Of a stretch of DNA of 64,000 nt, positions 18,845 to 27,232 are shown piece by piece. Within the stretch, counting starts at the first letter, position 1; each line of letters starts with the position of its first letter. The DNA is from Candidatus Viadribacter manganicus (lineage in GTDB: Bacteria; Pseudomonadota; Alphaproteobacteria; Caulobacterales; Aquidulcibacteraceae): contig NZ_CP013244.1 of assembly GCF_001679665.1 (NCBI RefSeq), forward strand, positions 558,001-622,000, written 5' to 3'. A program made the position numbers and the translations under genes. The notes under the pieces were generated by a model. The model saw only the letters and a program-made list of their open reading frames with translations, had not been told where the DNA came from and did not search any database.

Positions 18845-19600
18845 CTACCTCAGCCACGTGGCGTAGCGCTCGAGACTGTCGAGCCAGATCAACATGCCGG
18901 TGGAAAGTCCGAGCGCGAACACGACGAGCCCGCCCATCATCTGCAGCGGCAACGCGACGAAAAACACCTGAATTTGCGGAATCAAACGCGAGAGCACGCC
19001 CATGCCGACGCGGAAGATCATGCCCGCCACAAGCAATGGCACGGCAATCTGAAAGCCAACACGGAAAGCCGTGGATGTCGCTTCGAGCGCCAATTCGGCA
19101 GCATCGCCCACGGGCGGCTGCGAGCCGATCGCGATCACTTGGTACGACCCGGCGACGCCCTGCAAAAACATGTGGTGCAAGCCCGTCGCGAAAATCAGCG
19201 CAACGCCCATCACACCCAAGAACACCGAGACGAGTTGACCCGAACCGGTCGCTGTCGGGTCGGCGGTCTGCGCGAACGAAATGCCAAGCTCCAGACCGAC
19301 AATCTGCCCTGCCGTCGCGAGCGCCGAGACCAGCATCCGCGCCGCGCCGCCGAGTAACAGTCCGATCAGCACTTCGGCGCCAACCTGGAAAGCCATACCG
19401 AGCGCCGTGTTCGAAGGCTCCGGCACATTGTTCGCCAGCGCCGGCCCGAGGCTGATCGCCATCGCCAGAGCAAAGCCCAGGCGCACCCGCGCCGGCACCG
19501 CCGGTTCGCCAACGCCAGGCAGCAACATGAGCATCGCCCCGATGCGCCCGAACAGCAGCGCCGTCGCCCAAATCTCAACGCCGTAGAGCGTGAGGTTCAT
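18845..19600 (-). CDS. fliR: flagellar biosynthesis protein FliR
   Basis: Core of the export gate with FliP and FliQ. A 251-residue protein with about six hydrophobic helices; typical are the first segment LLFGRIGAMLMLLPGVGE and the loop VRLGFALAMAISLGP, plus the late QIQVFFVALPLQMMGGLVV. The ATG shares one base with the fliQ stop (TGATG), so the two are translationally coupled. Confidence 0.95.
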   Translation of the reverse strand: MNLTLYGVEIWATALLFGRIGAMLMLLPGVGEPAVPARVRLGFALAMAISLGPALANNVPEPSNTALGMAFQVGAEVLIGLLLGGAARMLVSALATAGQIVGLELGISFAQTADPTATGSGQLVSVFLGVMGVALIFATGLHHMFLQGVAGSYQVIAIGSQPPVGDAAELALEATSTAFRVGFQIAVPLLVAGMIFRVGMGVLSRLIPQIQVFFVALPLQMMGGLVVFALGLSTGMLIWLDSLERYATWLR

Positions 19601-19863
19601 CAGAACGCCGCGATGCGTTCGAAGATGGTGTTGGTGAAGCCGCCGAGCAGGCCGCCCATGATCGGCAAGAAGAGCAAGATCGCGAAAAAGATCGCCAAGA
19701 TCTTCGGCACGAACACCAAAGTCTGCTCCTGGATCTGCGTCAGCGTCTGCAGCAGCGAGACCACGAGGCCGACAACCAGTCCCACAATCATGGGGCCTGC
19801 GGCCACCAGAACCGTGATCCAGATTGCGTCCCGGCCAAAGTCGAGAACTTCCGCGCCAGACAT
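19600..19863 (-). CDS. fliQ: flagellar biosynthesis protein FliQ
   Basis: An 87-residue two-helix membrane protein of the export gate. The conserved stretch LVVGLVVSLLQTLTQIQEQT and the following FVPKILAIF are clear. First gene of the fliQ-fliR-flhB-cckA transcript on the minus strand. Confidence 0.96.
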   Translation of the reverse strand: MSGAEVLDFGRDAIWITVLVAAGPMIVGLVVGLVVSLLQTLTQIQEQTLVFVPKILAIFFAILLFLPIMGGLLGGFTNTIFERIAAF

Positions 19864-20146
19864 GCCGCCTCCGTCGAGCCCGGCAAATTCTGCCGACCTT
19901 CGCTCTGAGGTCGACCCAACGTGGTTAATGCGAGGTTTCGATGGGCGTTAAGGCTTTGAAACATGAGGGCAGTGTAATTTCGCACCACAAAGCGTGCTCA
20001 CGCGGCAACACTCCAAACGAGTTTGCTCAAAGGGCATCCAAAATGCCGATTCCACATCATCTTGGATTCAGACGTGCATGAAACGATGAGCCGGAACGAA
20101 GCTCACGACACGTCAGAGGGAACGAGTACTGCCGTAGGGGGCAAAC
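19864..20146. other. intergenic region between fliQ and the small ORF
   Basis: About 280 bases, less GC-rich than average. Apart from the CtrA-like half-sites near fliQ I see no gene, repeat or clear sigma-70 promoter. It presumably contains divergent promoters for fliQ and the 32-codon ORF. Confidence 0.5.
19921..19951 (-). promoter_or_regulatory. possible CtrA half-sites upstream of fliQ
   Basis: On the minus strand TTAACCAC (7 of 8 bases of the CtrA half-site TTAACCAT) lies about 60 bases before the fliQ start, with another TTAA 19 bases further upstream. The spacing is not the standard seven bases, so this is weaker than the flgB site. Confidence 0.4.
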
Positions 20147-20245
20147 ATGCTGAACGCGATTTCTAACTTCTTCAGGGGCCTGTTCGGCCGCAAGGCCGAC
20201 AACTTCAAAGACCTGCTGATGGCCGATCTTGGCATCGAGCGCTAA
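20147..20245 (+). CDS. possible 32-aa small protein in the flagellar region
   Basis: A 32-codon frame preceded by AGGGGG. It reads as an amphipathic peptide (AISNFFRGLFGRKADNF, then KDLLMADLGIER). Phe/Arg/Lys-rich first half and acidic second half suggest a helix that could bind membrane or a partner protein. It stands on the strand opposite to both flanking flagellar genes. The stop codon is embedded in a perfect hairpin. Not recognised; it could be spurious. Confidence 0.42.
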   Translation: MLNAISNFFRGLFGRKADNFKDLLMADLGIER

Positions 20246-20254
20246 GCGCTCGAT
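20234..20254 (+). terminator. perfect 10-bp inverted repeat over the stop codon of the small ORF
   Basis: ATCGAGCGCT, one base, then AGCGCTCGAT. No T-run follows, so this may be a stem for RNA stability or a bidirectional stop between the small ORF and the convergent fliP rather than a classic terminator. Confidence 0.5.
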
Positions 20255-20282
20255 CGCCCCGGCCAGACAAGTTTAGTCCACC

Positions 20283-21104
20283 CTACCCGCCCGGCGGCGC
20301 GCCGGCGCTGAAGCTTTCGATCAAGCTGCCGGCCACCAAGCGCCAGCCATCGACCAGCACGAAGAAGATCAGCTTAAACGGCAAGCTCACCGTCACTGGC
20401 GGCATCATCATCATCCCCATCGCCATGAGCAGTGAAGCGACCACAAGGTCGATGATCACGAAGGGGATAAACAGCATGAAGCCGATCTCGAACGATCGCC
20501 TGAGCTCCGAAATCATGAACGCGGGCGCCATGATCCGCAGCGGCGTTTCCTCGGCGCTGGCCGGCGGCGTTTCGAGCCGCGCCATGTCGATGAAGAGCGC
20601 CAGATCGTCTTCGCGGGTCTGGCTTGCCATGAACGTTTTGAGCGGCGCGACGATGCGCGGAAACGCCTCGTCTAGCGGCATTTCCTCGGTCATGACCGGG
20701 CCGATGCCGGCCTGGTAGGCGTCGTTCCACACCGGCTGCATAACAAATGCGGTCAAGAACAGCGAGAGCGACACGATCACCACGTTTGGCGGCGCCTGCT
20801 GTAGGCCGATGGCGGTGCGGAGCAAGGAGAGCACGACGACGATGCGGACGAAGCTGGTCGTCATGATAATGATCGAAGGTGCAAGCGAGAGCACCGTGAT
20901 CAAAGCGGCGAGCTGGAGAACCCGCGAGGTCAGCCCATCGCCGGTGCCGAGATTGATCGCCAACGTCGGATCAGTTGCCGCCGCATAGGCGACGCCTGCC
21001 CCCACCGACATCGAAAGCGCCAGCGACGCGCCGAAGACAATCGCGGCCTTGCCCCAGCCGCACTCCCAGGTGAGCTTCTTTTTGCTCTTGCGGGCTTGGC
21101 TCAC
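20283..21104 (-). CDS. fliP: flagellar biosynthesis protein FliP
   Basis: A 273-residue export-gate subunit with a cleavable N-terminal segment (basic KSKKK, then a hydrophobic stretch ending AYAA). Family hallmarks are SIIIMTTSFVRIVVVLSLLR, FLTAFVMQPVW and the C-terminal FKLIFFVLVDGW, with four membrane helices in all. It starts with a GTG that overlaps the fliO stop (GTGA). Confidence 0.97.
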   Translation of the reverse strand: MSQARKSKKKLTWECGWGKAAIVFGASLALSMSVGAGVAYAAATDPTLAINLGTGDGLTSRVLQLAALITVLSLAPSIIIMTTSFVRIVVVLSLLRTAIGLQQAPPNVVIVSLSLFLTAFVMQPVWNDAYQAGIGPVMTEEMPLDEAFPRIVAPLKTFMASQTREDDLALFIDMARLETPPASAEETPLRIMAPAFMISELRRSFEIGFMLFIPFVIIDLVVASLLMAMGMMMMPPVTVSLPFKLIFFVLVDGWRLVAGSLIESFSAGAPPGG

Positions 21105-21385
21105 GTCGTCGTCTCCACAGGTGGGGCTTGCTTGGCCGCCATGTCCCCCACCACCACATCGCCGGCGGGTCCAAGCAGCAGCACGTGTTCGCGATCATCG
21201 ACGCGCACGATCACCATGCGGCGGCGGGTATCGATGAGGAGCGTTTCGGTGATCCGCATGCGTTTCAGCGCCGGGCCGCCGGGCTGAAGCATGCCGAGCC
21301 GCCGCGCGGCATAGGCCGCACCAACGATCAGCGCCAAAGTTGCAACAAGCGCAAACAGCGCCCGCGCCCAATCCAACAGATCCAC
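21101..21385 (-). CDS. fliO: flagellar biosynthetic protein FliO-like
   Basis: A 94-residue protein with one N-terminal membrane helix (ALFALVATLALIVGAAYAARR) and a small cytoplasmic domain (RITETLLIDTRRRMVIVRVD, then EHVLLLG) that matches the FliO pattern. Position immediately upstream of and overlapping fliP supports the call. GTG at 21385 is chosen for its GGAGG site; a TTG one codon before is also possible. Confidence 0.78.
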   Translation of the reverse strand: MDLLDWARALFALVATLALIVGAAYAARRLGMLQPGGPALKRMRITETLLIDTRRRMVIVRVDDREHVLLLGPAGDVVVGDMAAKQAPPVETTT

Positions 21386-21443
21386 CAACGCCTCCGTTCT
21401 GGAGCTTCCGCGTCTGTGGCTGGGCCGGTTTGGTAAACGAGAC

Positions 21444-21468
21444 CTTAATTTGCGCGCCCGAAATTAAG
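21444..21468. promoter_or_regulatory. inverted repeat CTTAATTT / AAATTAAG in the fliO-flgB divergent region
   Basis: Perfect 8-bp arms separated by nine bases, partly overlapping the first half of the CtrA box. Each arm contains TTAA, so a second CtrA or another regulator may bind for the fliO direction. Confidence 0.45.
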
Positions 21469-21482
21469 TCGCGCTTAACCAT
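21464..21482 (+). promoter_or_regulatory. CtrA box upstream of flgB
   Basis: TTAA, seven bases, TTAACCAT: an exact match to the CtrA-binding consensus of Caulobacter class II flagellar promoters. It ends 57 bases before the flgB start and lies between the divergent flgBC-fliE and fliO-fliP units. Confidence 0.78.
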
Positions 21483-21539
21483 ACCGGGCTCCACTAGGCA
21501 AAGTTTGCAGCCCCCGAGTCGGGGAAAGAGTCAGATCCC

Positions 21540-21956
21540 GTGGACCTCGCCAACACGCCTTTCTTCGGATTACTTCGCGCGCGGCTCGATAATCTCAGCG
21601 AGCGCCAGCGGCTGATCTCGGAAAACATCGCCAACGCCTCGACGCCCGGCTACCGGCCGCGCGATGTCGACACCAGCGGCTTCGAGCGCATGGTTGCGGC
21701 CGCATCGAGCGGACACGGCGGCGTCACCATAGCGCGAACCAACGCGGGCCACATGTCGCCGAACGGCGCCGGCTCTGGCGGCGCAAACATCATCACCCGC
21801 GACGACAGCGAAACCACGATCGACGGCAACGCAGTCGTGCTCGAAGAGCAGATGGCGCGCGCCGCACAAACGCGGATGGATTTCGAGACCGGCATCGCGC
21901 TCTACCAAAAGGGCCTTGAGCTCGTGCGCCTCGCGGCGCGTGCGCCGGGGAGATAA
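21540..21956 (+). CDS. flgB: flagellar basal-body rod protein FlgB
   Basis: Proximal rod subunit, 138 residues. The N-terminus has RLDNLSERQRLISENIANAS followed by TPGYRPRDVD, the rod-protein signature, and the C-terminus has a coiled segment. It starts with GTG after GGGGAAAGAG. First gene of flgB-flgC-fliE; the usual Caulobacter order. Confidence 0.96.
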   Translation: MDLANTPFFGLLRARLDNLSERQRLISENIANASTPGYRPRDVDTSGFERMVAAASSGHGGVTIARTNAGHMSPNGAGSGGANIITRDDSETTIDGNAVVLEEQMARAAQTRMDFETGIALYQKGLELVRLAARAPGR

Positions 21957-21960
21957 TTAG

Positions 21961-22371
21961 ATGACAGACATCAACGCCGCCATCAGCGCCGCCGCATCCG
22001 GCATGCGCGCACAAACAGTGCGCATGCGGATCGCGGCCGAGAACGTCGCCAACGCCAACTCATCGGGCACGAACCCGAACGAGGAACCTTTCCGGCGCCG
22101 CATTCCACTGCTTGAGAGCACCACGCTCACAACTGGCGCGCGCGGCGTTGAAGTGGAAGGCACGGTCTATGACATGACCGCGTTCCGTGAGGAATATAAC
22201 CCCTCCCACCCGGCCGCGGATGAGCGCGGCTATGTGCGGCTGCCGAATGTCGACACGCTCGTTGAGATGATGGACATGCGCGAAGCGACGCGGGCGTACG
22301 AAGCGAATTTGAACATGATTGAATCGGCCCGCACGATGACCTCGCGCGCGCTCGATCTTCTGCGGAGATAA
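21961..22371 (+). CDS. flgC: flagellar basal-body rod protein FlgC
   Basis: Rod subunit, 136 residues. Signature AASGMRAQTVRMRIAAENVA with NANSSGTNPNEEPFRRR at the N-terminus, and the C-terminal VDTLVEMMDMREATRAYEAN that packs in the rod. Four bases after the flgB stop. Confidence 0.96.
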   Translation: MTDINAAISAAASGMRAQTVRMRIAAENVANANSSGTNPNEEPFRRRIPLLESTTLTTGARGVEVEGTVYDMTAFREEYNPSHPAADERGYVRLPNVDTLVEMMDMREATRAYEANLNMIESARTMTSRALDLLRR

Positions 22372-22375
22372 GTAG

Positions 22376-22678
22376 ATGGCGATCGATCCAGTCTCAGCCG
22401 CGCGGGCCTATCAGCAAGCCGCGCAAGCGATGCAGAGCGGCGGCGCGACCGGCGGCGACGCCGTCGATTTCGGCGGCCTCGTCCAAGAAGCGATCCGCCA
22501 AGCCGGCGCAGGCGCGAGCGTTGCCGAACAGCAAGGCCTCGCTGTCGCCAGCGGTCAGGGCGACATCGTCGATGTCGTCACCGCAATCGCCGCTGCAGAA
22601 ACCCAATTGCAGACCGTGATCGCCGTGCGCGACCAGGTGATCTCCGCCTATCAAGAAATTCTGCGGATGCCGATTTAG
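22376..22678 (+). CDS. fliE: flagellar hook-basal body complex protein FliE
   Basis: A 100-residue MS ring-rod junction protein. The C-terminal helix VVTAIAAAETQLQTVIAVRD with VISAYQEILRMPI is the family signature. Four bases after flgC. An inverted repeat follows the stop and may end the transcript. Confidence 0.95.
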   Translation: MAIDPVSAARAYQQAAQAMQSGGATGGDAVDFGGLVQEAIRQAGAGASVAEQQGLAVASGQGDIVDVVTAIAAAETQLQTVIAVRDQVISAYQEILRMPI

Positions 22679-22680
22679 GT

Positions 22681-22737
22681 ATTGGGTTTGGGGGATTAGC
22701 GATTGGGTGCGCCAATCCCCAATCCCTCAACCCCAAT
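22681..22737. repeat. long imperfect inverted repeat behind fliE
   Basis: Two 26-base arms (22681-22706 and 22712-22737) built from GATTGGG-like units pair at about 20 of 26 positions around a five-base loop. The top strand shows ATTGGGTTTGGGGGATTAG and the other arm AATCCCCAATCCCTCAACCC. It could work as a terminator for flgBC-fliE or be a small mobile repeat. Confidence 0.6.
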
Positions 22738-22826
22738 CCCGGCAAGCAACATTTGTTGCGCGCTCCGGGAACTTCGCTCGCTAGCTGACGTTTGGCCGAC
22801 ATCAGTTTGCTGGACGGAGAATTCCC

Positions 22827-23279
22827 ATGCTCGGCTGGGCAATTGGTTTCTTTATCGCGGCTTTGGTTGCCGCTGTTTTCGGTTTCGGCGGCATCGCCAC
22901 CGCATTCACCGGCATCGCGATCATTCTGTTTTGGGTGTTTCTCGCCCTCTTCGTTCTTTCGCTGGTCTTCAACACGTTCGGCGGCGCGCATACGGTTGGC
23001 CATGGCGCCAGCGGCCGCACGGCGGCGAGGGTTGCGCTGATCGGCGGCGTGGCGCTGCTGGTTTATGCCTGGGTCGATAACGACATGTCGGCTGAGCGCG
23101 TAGGCGCCTCGATCGATCGCACGGGCGTGCAATTGGCCGAAGGCGCGAGCGATGCGATTTCCGAAGGCGCGGACCGCGCCAGCACGCTCGTTGCCGATGC
23201 GTCGACTGAAATTCGCAACGACGCCTCCGACGGCCTCGATGAGGCGTCAGGCAACGTCGACCCCAACCGCAACAACTAA
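22827..23279 (+). CDS. DUF1328-type membrane protein with Ala/Asp-rich tail
   Basis: 150 residues. The first 60 match the short DUF1328/YtjA membrane protein pattern ([20 protein letters not shown] and the second helix [20 protein letters not shown]). A third hydrophobic segment ([17 protein letters not shown]) and a helical tail with A/D/S-rich heptads ([19 protein letters not shown]) extend it well beyond the normal 50-60 residue length. A strong terminator follows. Confidence 0.78.
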   Translation: MLGWAIGFFIAALVAAVFGFGGIATAFTGIAIILFWVFLALFVLSLVFNTFGGAHTVGHGASGRTAARVALIGGVALLVYAWVDNDMSAERVGASIDRTGVQLAEGASDAISEGADRASTLVADASTEIRNDASDGLDEASGNVDPNRNN

Positions 23280-23301
23280 AAGCTTTTCCCCGTACCTCTC
23301 T

Positions 23302-23328
23302 CGGCCCGAGCCTCGCTCGGGCCGTTTT
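23302..23328 (+). terminator. Rho-independent terminator
   Basis: Perfect 10-bp stem CGGCCCGAGC / GCTCGGGCCG with a three-base loop and TTTT, right after the DUF1328 gene. Confidence 0.88.
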
Positions 23329-23456
23329 GCTTGCGCGCGCGCATGTGGCGCCGCGTTTGGAACAGCCTCATGCTGAACTTATCGAAGCATTCTGGATTCC
23401 CCGTCGCCCTCGCCCCAAGAGACTAGCCGGTAAAGACGGCGGCGCAAACCCGCAGC

Positions 23457-24740
23457 TTAAGTCGTCCAGCGGCTGACATCGCCGTCGCCTGCAATAAGCG
23501 CGAGGCCGTAAGCGATAGAGACGAGTTGATCGCCGGTTTCGATCTTGGCCGCGCCGAAGCGGCTTTCGAACTGGGCGCGGACGGCGGGAACAAAAGATGA
23601 GCCGCCGGTGAGGAACACGCGGTCGATGCCGGTTTCGGTGATGCCGGCTTCGGCCAAGGCGCGATCGACGGTGGCGCCGATATCTTCGAGCTCAGGCGCG
23701 ATCCACTTTTCGAACTCGCTGCGTTTGATCTTGCGCTCGATATCGACGCCGGCGACGTGCAGGGAAAGCGTGCCTTCATCGGCGCTGGAGAGTTGCATCT
23801 TCGCGGCGGAGACGGCGCGGTTCATGGCGTAGCCGGCGTCAGCGTCGAGGAAGGCGATGAAGGCGCGGATGCGATCTGGATCGAGGCTGGAGCGCACGAG
23901 CTGTTGCAGATCGCGATAGTCGCGGCTGTGGCGCATGATCGAAAGCTCGTTCCAGCGGCTGAACTTGGTGAAGTAGCCGTTGGGCACAGGGAGGATTTTG
24001 TCCCAGCTCTTGTATTCGCTGCCCTTGCCGAAGGCGCGGGCGACCACGTTGTCGATGATGCGATAGTCGAAGGCGTCGCCGGCTATGCCGACGCCGGTGT
24101 GGGAGAGCGGTTTGTAGTCGAGACCGTTCGGTCCGCGCGAGAAGCGCACGACGGAGAAGTCGCTGGTGCCGCCGCCGAAATCCGCAACGAGGATGGTGGC
24201 TTCGCTGTTGAGGCGCTGGGCGAAGAAGTACGCGGCCGCGACCGGCTCGTAGACGTGGTGGATTTCTTCAAAGCCGACAGCGCGGAGCGCGGCTTCGTAA
24301 CGTGCGCGGGCGAGCGCTTCGTCGGGCGCGGCGCCTGCGAACTTCACCGGCCGACCAATGACGATGCGCTTTGGAAATTCGGCGCCGGCATGCGCGCGCA
24401 CTTGGCGGAGAAAGCTTGCGAGCAGGTCCTCGAACTTGAGGCGGCGGTTGAAAATGAGCGTGTCGGAAAAGAGCGGGCTGGCGGCGAAGGTTTTGAACGA
24501 TTGGATGAAGCGGCAATCGCCTGCGAGTTCGAGGAATTGATCCACCGCCCATGGCCCGGCTTCTACATTGGTGCGGTTGGAGGTTTCGTCCTGGGTTTGC
24601 CAGAAGCACAGCACCGAGCGGAACGCGTCGAAGGCTTCGCCGGCGTGAGCGAAATGCATCGCTTCGGCCGCGTCCTCTGCATTGATCATGGTTGCGACGG
24701 TGTTGGTGGTGCCGAAGTCGAGGCCGATGGATTGGGTCAT
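23457..24740 (-). CDS. Hsp70-like protein, YegD type
   Basis: A 427-residue actin/Hsp70-fold ATPase. It starts SIGLDFGTTNTVATMI (phosphate 1), continues with ILVADFGGGTSDFSVVRF (phosphate 2) and VFLTGGSSFVPAVRAQFE (adenosine motif), followed only by a short tail. The length equals a nucleotide-binding domain with no separate substrate-binding domain, as in E. coli YegD. The ATG at 24740 is the natural start because it begins directly with the ATPase motif. Function unclear; possibly a specialised chaperone. Confidence 0.9.
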   Translation of the reverse strand: MTQSIGLDFGTTNTVATMINAEDAAEAMHFAHAGEAFDAFRSVLCFWQTQDETSNRTNVEAGPWAVDQFLELAGDCRFIQSFKTFAASPLFSDTLIFNRRLKFEDLLASFLRQVRAHAGAEFPKRIVIGRPVKFAGAAPDEALARARYEAALRAVGFEEIHHVYEPVAAAYFFAQRLNSEATILVADFGGGTSDFSVVRFSRGPNGLDYKPLSHTGVGIAGDAFDYRIIDNVVARAFGKGSEYKSWDKILPVPNGYFTKFSRWNELSIMRHSRDYRDLQQLVRSSLDPDRIRAFIAFLDADAGYAMNRAVSAAKMQLSSADEGTLSLHVAGVDIERKIKRSEFEKWIAPELEDIGATVDRALAEAGITETGIDRVFLTGGSSFVPAVRAQFESRFGAAKIETGDQLVSIAYGLALIAGDGDVSRWTT

Positions 24741-24831
24741 GCCGCGCCTCCCGCACCCGCCGGAAATCGCGGGGGCGCGTTGGTGGTGCCAGGCGGCCGC
24801 GGAGTCAAGACGCGCGTTGGGCGCTGAATCG

Positions 24832-24867
24832 AAAACGCCGCCGTCGCGCACGGGGCGGACGGCGGCG
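24832..24867 (-). terminator. Rho-independent terminator
   Basis: On the minus strand a 10-bp perfect stem (CGCCGCCGTC / GACGGCGGCG) followed by TTTT, downstream of the 27-residue protein gene. Confidence 0.8.
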
Positions 24868-24891
24868 CCATGGTCGGAACGAAAAGGCGCG

Positions 24892-24975
24892 TTACTTCTT
24901 CGCGGCTTTTTTATCGTCCTTGTTCTGCTTGGGTTTGCGCTTTTCCTTGTTCGACTTCATCTGACCTTTGGCCAT
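24892..24975 (-). CDS. small basic protein, 27 aa
   Basis: Starts MAKGQMKSNKEKRKPKQNKD and ends KKAAKK. Short Lys/Asn/Gln-rich proteins with this MAKGQ-SNKE-KKPKQ pattern are widespread in proteobacteria and probably bind nucleic acid or ribosomes, but the function is not established. A good terminator follows. The ATG has a GGAG site (GGAGGATTCTC) upstream. Confidence 0.72.
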   Translation of the reverse strand: MAKGQMKSNKEKRKPKQNKDDKKAAKK

Positions 24976-25102
24976 GAGAATCCTCCGTCGGCTGAACGCG
25001 GCGAGGATCGCACATTTGCGCGTGTGAGCAAGTGAATGGCGCGGCGCGAGTTTGTGGGGCCCGGGCTCGATGCGCCGCATAGCCCCGGGTGCGTGCGCGA
25101 AC

Positions 25103-27010
25103 TCAAGCGCGCTGTTCGTTGACGCCGCGGCCGAGGGCGAGCAGCGCGGCGTTGGCGATGGCGTCGGCGTCGAGACCGGCGGCGGCGTACATGGCTTCCG
25201 GCTTGTCCTGGTCCTGGAAGATGTCGGGCAGCGTCAGTGTGCGGATCTTGAGGCCGCGATCGAGCAAACCGTCGGCGGCGAGGAAATGCAGCACAAAAGC
25301 GCCGAAGCCACCGATCGAGCCCTCCTCGATGGTGAGCAGCACTTCGTGCTCGCGCGCCAGGCGCCGGATGAGGTCTTCGTCGAGCGGCTTGGCAAAGCGG
25401 GCGTCGGCGAGCGTGGTCGAAAGCCCCATGGCGCCTAGTTTGTCGGCCGCCTTGTCGGCTTCGCTCATTCGGGCGCCGAAGTTCAGCAACGCAACGGAGG
25501 CGCCTTCACGGAGGATGCGGCCCTTGCCGATCTCGAGCGGGACGGCGGCGTCGGCCTGCATGACGCCTTCAGCGTCGCCGCGCGGATAGCGAACGGCGCT
25601 CGGGCGATCGTCGATCGCGGCGCAGGTGGCTACCATGCGCGAAAGATCGTTGCCGTCGGCTGCGGCCATGATGATGAAGCCCGGCAGCGCGCCGAGATAG
25701 CCGACATCGAAAGAGCCTGCGTGCGTCGGGCCATCGGCGCCGACGAGCCCAGCCCGATCGATCGCGAAGCGCACCGGCAACTTTTGAATGGCGACGTCGT
25801 GGACGACCTGATCGTAGCCGCGCTGCAGGAATGTCGAATAAATGGTGCAGAACGGCTTCATGCCGTCGGCGGCAAGGCCCGCCGCGAATGTCACCGCGTG
25901 CTGTTCGGCGATGCCGACATCGAAGGTGCGCTCGGGAAATTTCGAACCAAAGAGATCAAGGCCGGTGCCCGAAGGCATGGCTGCGGTGATCGCGACGATC
26001 TTGTCGTCCTTCTCGGCTTCGCGAACCAGCGCCTGGGCGAACACTTTAGTGTAGCTCGGCGCCGACGCGCCCTTGCTTTGCTCGCCGGTGACGACGTTGA
26101 ATTTGGTGACGCCGTGATATTTATCGGCGGCGTTTTCCGCCGGCGCGTAGCCCTTGCCCTTCTTGGTGACGACGTGGATCAGCACCGGGCGATCATCAAT
26201 CTCCTTGGCGTTGGCGAGCACGCGGCGCAGCACGTCGATGTCGTGACCGTCGAACGGGCCGAGATAGTGAAAGCCAAGCTCTTCAAAGAAAGTGCCGCCG
26301 GTGACGAGCGTGCGCGCGTATTCTTCGACCTTCTTGCCGACGTCGTGGACGGTTTCGCCGAGCGCCGAGGCGACATTCTTGGCGGTCTTGCGAATGCGGC
26401 GATAGGTTTTGGTGGCGGCCAGACGCGCCAGATAAGTCGACATGCCGCCAACCGGAGGCGCAATCGACATATCGTTGTCGTTCAAGATCACGATTAGCCG
26501 CTTGGTGGTCTCGGCCGCGTTGTTCATGGCTTCGTACGCCATGCCCGCCGACATCGAGCCGTCGCCGATCACGGCGATGACGTTGGAGGTCTCGCCGCGT
26601 TTATCGCGCGCAACGGCAAAGCCAAGCCCGGCGCTGATCGAGGTCGAGGCGTGCGCGGCGCCGAAGGGATCGTATTCGCTCTCGGCGCGCTTGGTGAAAC
26701 CGGAAAGGCCGTTGCCCTGGCGCAGCGTGCGGATGCGGTCGCGGCGGCCGGTCAGGATTTTGTGCGGGTAAGCTTGGTGGCCGACGTCCCAGATGACTTT
26801 GTCGGTCGGCGTGTTGAAGACGTAGTGGAGCGCGACGGTGAGTTCGACGACGCCGAGGCCGGCGCCGAGGTGGCCGCCGGTTTGGCTGACGGCGCTGATC
26901 ATTTCGGCGCGGAGTTCCTCACAGACCTGGGCAAGCTGGCTGCCCTCAAGCTTCCGGAGATCGGCCGGGAGCTTGATCTGGTCGAGAAGCGGGGTGTTCG
27001 GAAGCGCCAT
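25103..27010 (-). CDS. dxs: 1-deoxy-D-xylulose-5-phosphate synthase
   Basis: First step of the MEP isoprenoid pathway, and source of DXP for thiamine and pyridoxal. 635 residues with the thiamine-diphosphate domain ([20 protein letters not shown]), [16 protein letters not shown] at the N-terminus, the transketolase pyrimidine domain ([17 protein letters not shown]) and the C-terminal domain ([13 protein letters not shown]). The ATG has GAGGACCC before it. An FNR-type box lies just upstream. Partner genes ispA and xseB are nearby but not adjacent. Confidence 0.97.
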   Translation of the reverse strand: MALPNTPLLDQIKLPADLRKLEGSQLAQVCEELRAEMISAVSQTGGHLGAGLGVVELTVALHYVFNTPTDKVIWDVGHQAYPHKILTGRRDRIRTLRQGNGLSGFTKRAESEYDPFGAAHASTSISAGLGFAVARDKRGETSNVIAVIGDGSMSAGMAYEAMNNAAETTKRLIVILNDNDMSIAPPVGGMSTYLARLAATKTYRRIRKTAKNVASALGETVHDVGKKVEEYARTLVTGGTFFEELGFHYLGPFDGHDIDVLRRVLANAKEIDDRPVLIHVVTKKGKGYAPAENAADKYHGVTKFNVVTGEQSKGASAPSYTKVFAQALVREAEKDDKIVAITAAMPSGTGLDLFGSKFPERTFDVGIAEQHAVTFAAGLAADGMKPFCTIYSTFLQRGYDQVVHDVAIQKLPVRFAIDRAGLVGADGPTHAGSFDVGYLGALPGFIIMAAADGNDLSRMVATCAAIDDRPSAVRYPRGDAEGVMQADAAVPLEIGKGRILREGASVALLNFGARMSEADKAADKLGAMGLSTTLADARFAKPLDEDLIRRLAREHEVLLTIEEGSIGGFGAFVLHFLAADGLLDRGLKIRTLTLPDIFQDQDKPEAMYAAAGLDADAIANAALLALGRGVNEQRA

Positions 27011-27024
27011 GGGTCCTCGGCCGG

Positions 27025-27038
27025 TTGATCTAAATCAA
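27025..27038. promoter_or_regulatory. FNR/FixK-type site upstream of dxs
   Basis: TTGAT-CTAA-ATCAA, a perfect match to the FNR/FixK consensus, centred about 22 bases upstream of the dxs start codon, directly before the ribosome site. At that position binding would probably block transcription or translation unless the promoter start lies very close. Confidence 0.5.
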
Positions 27039-27232
27039 ACCTACCCGCGATCCGGTTTAGAGGCGATGCCCGCACGGTGTCAGGAACAAGGAATTCCCGC
27101 CGCTTTTCGTGCGTCAGGAGGGCGCAGGTTAAGGCTGGCCTTGCTCAGCGCGGGTGACTGGCGAATGCGTTGCAAAACCGGTCTCAATTGGGCTCACCCT
27201 TATGGACCGGCCCTGTCGAGCCGTTGCAGCCG

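Noticed and set aside
18143..19357. 404-codon plus-strand frame opposite flhB and fliR
   Set aside because: Composition rich in Arg/His/Gln with no domain pattern; it mirrors the real minus-strand flagellar genes.
27011..27232. Thiamine riboswitch upstream of dxs
   Set aside because: The conserved CUGAGA and THI-box elements are not present in the right order.
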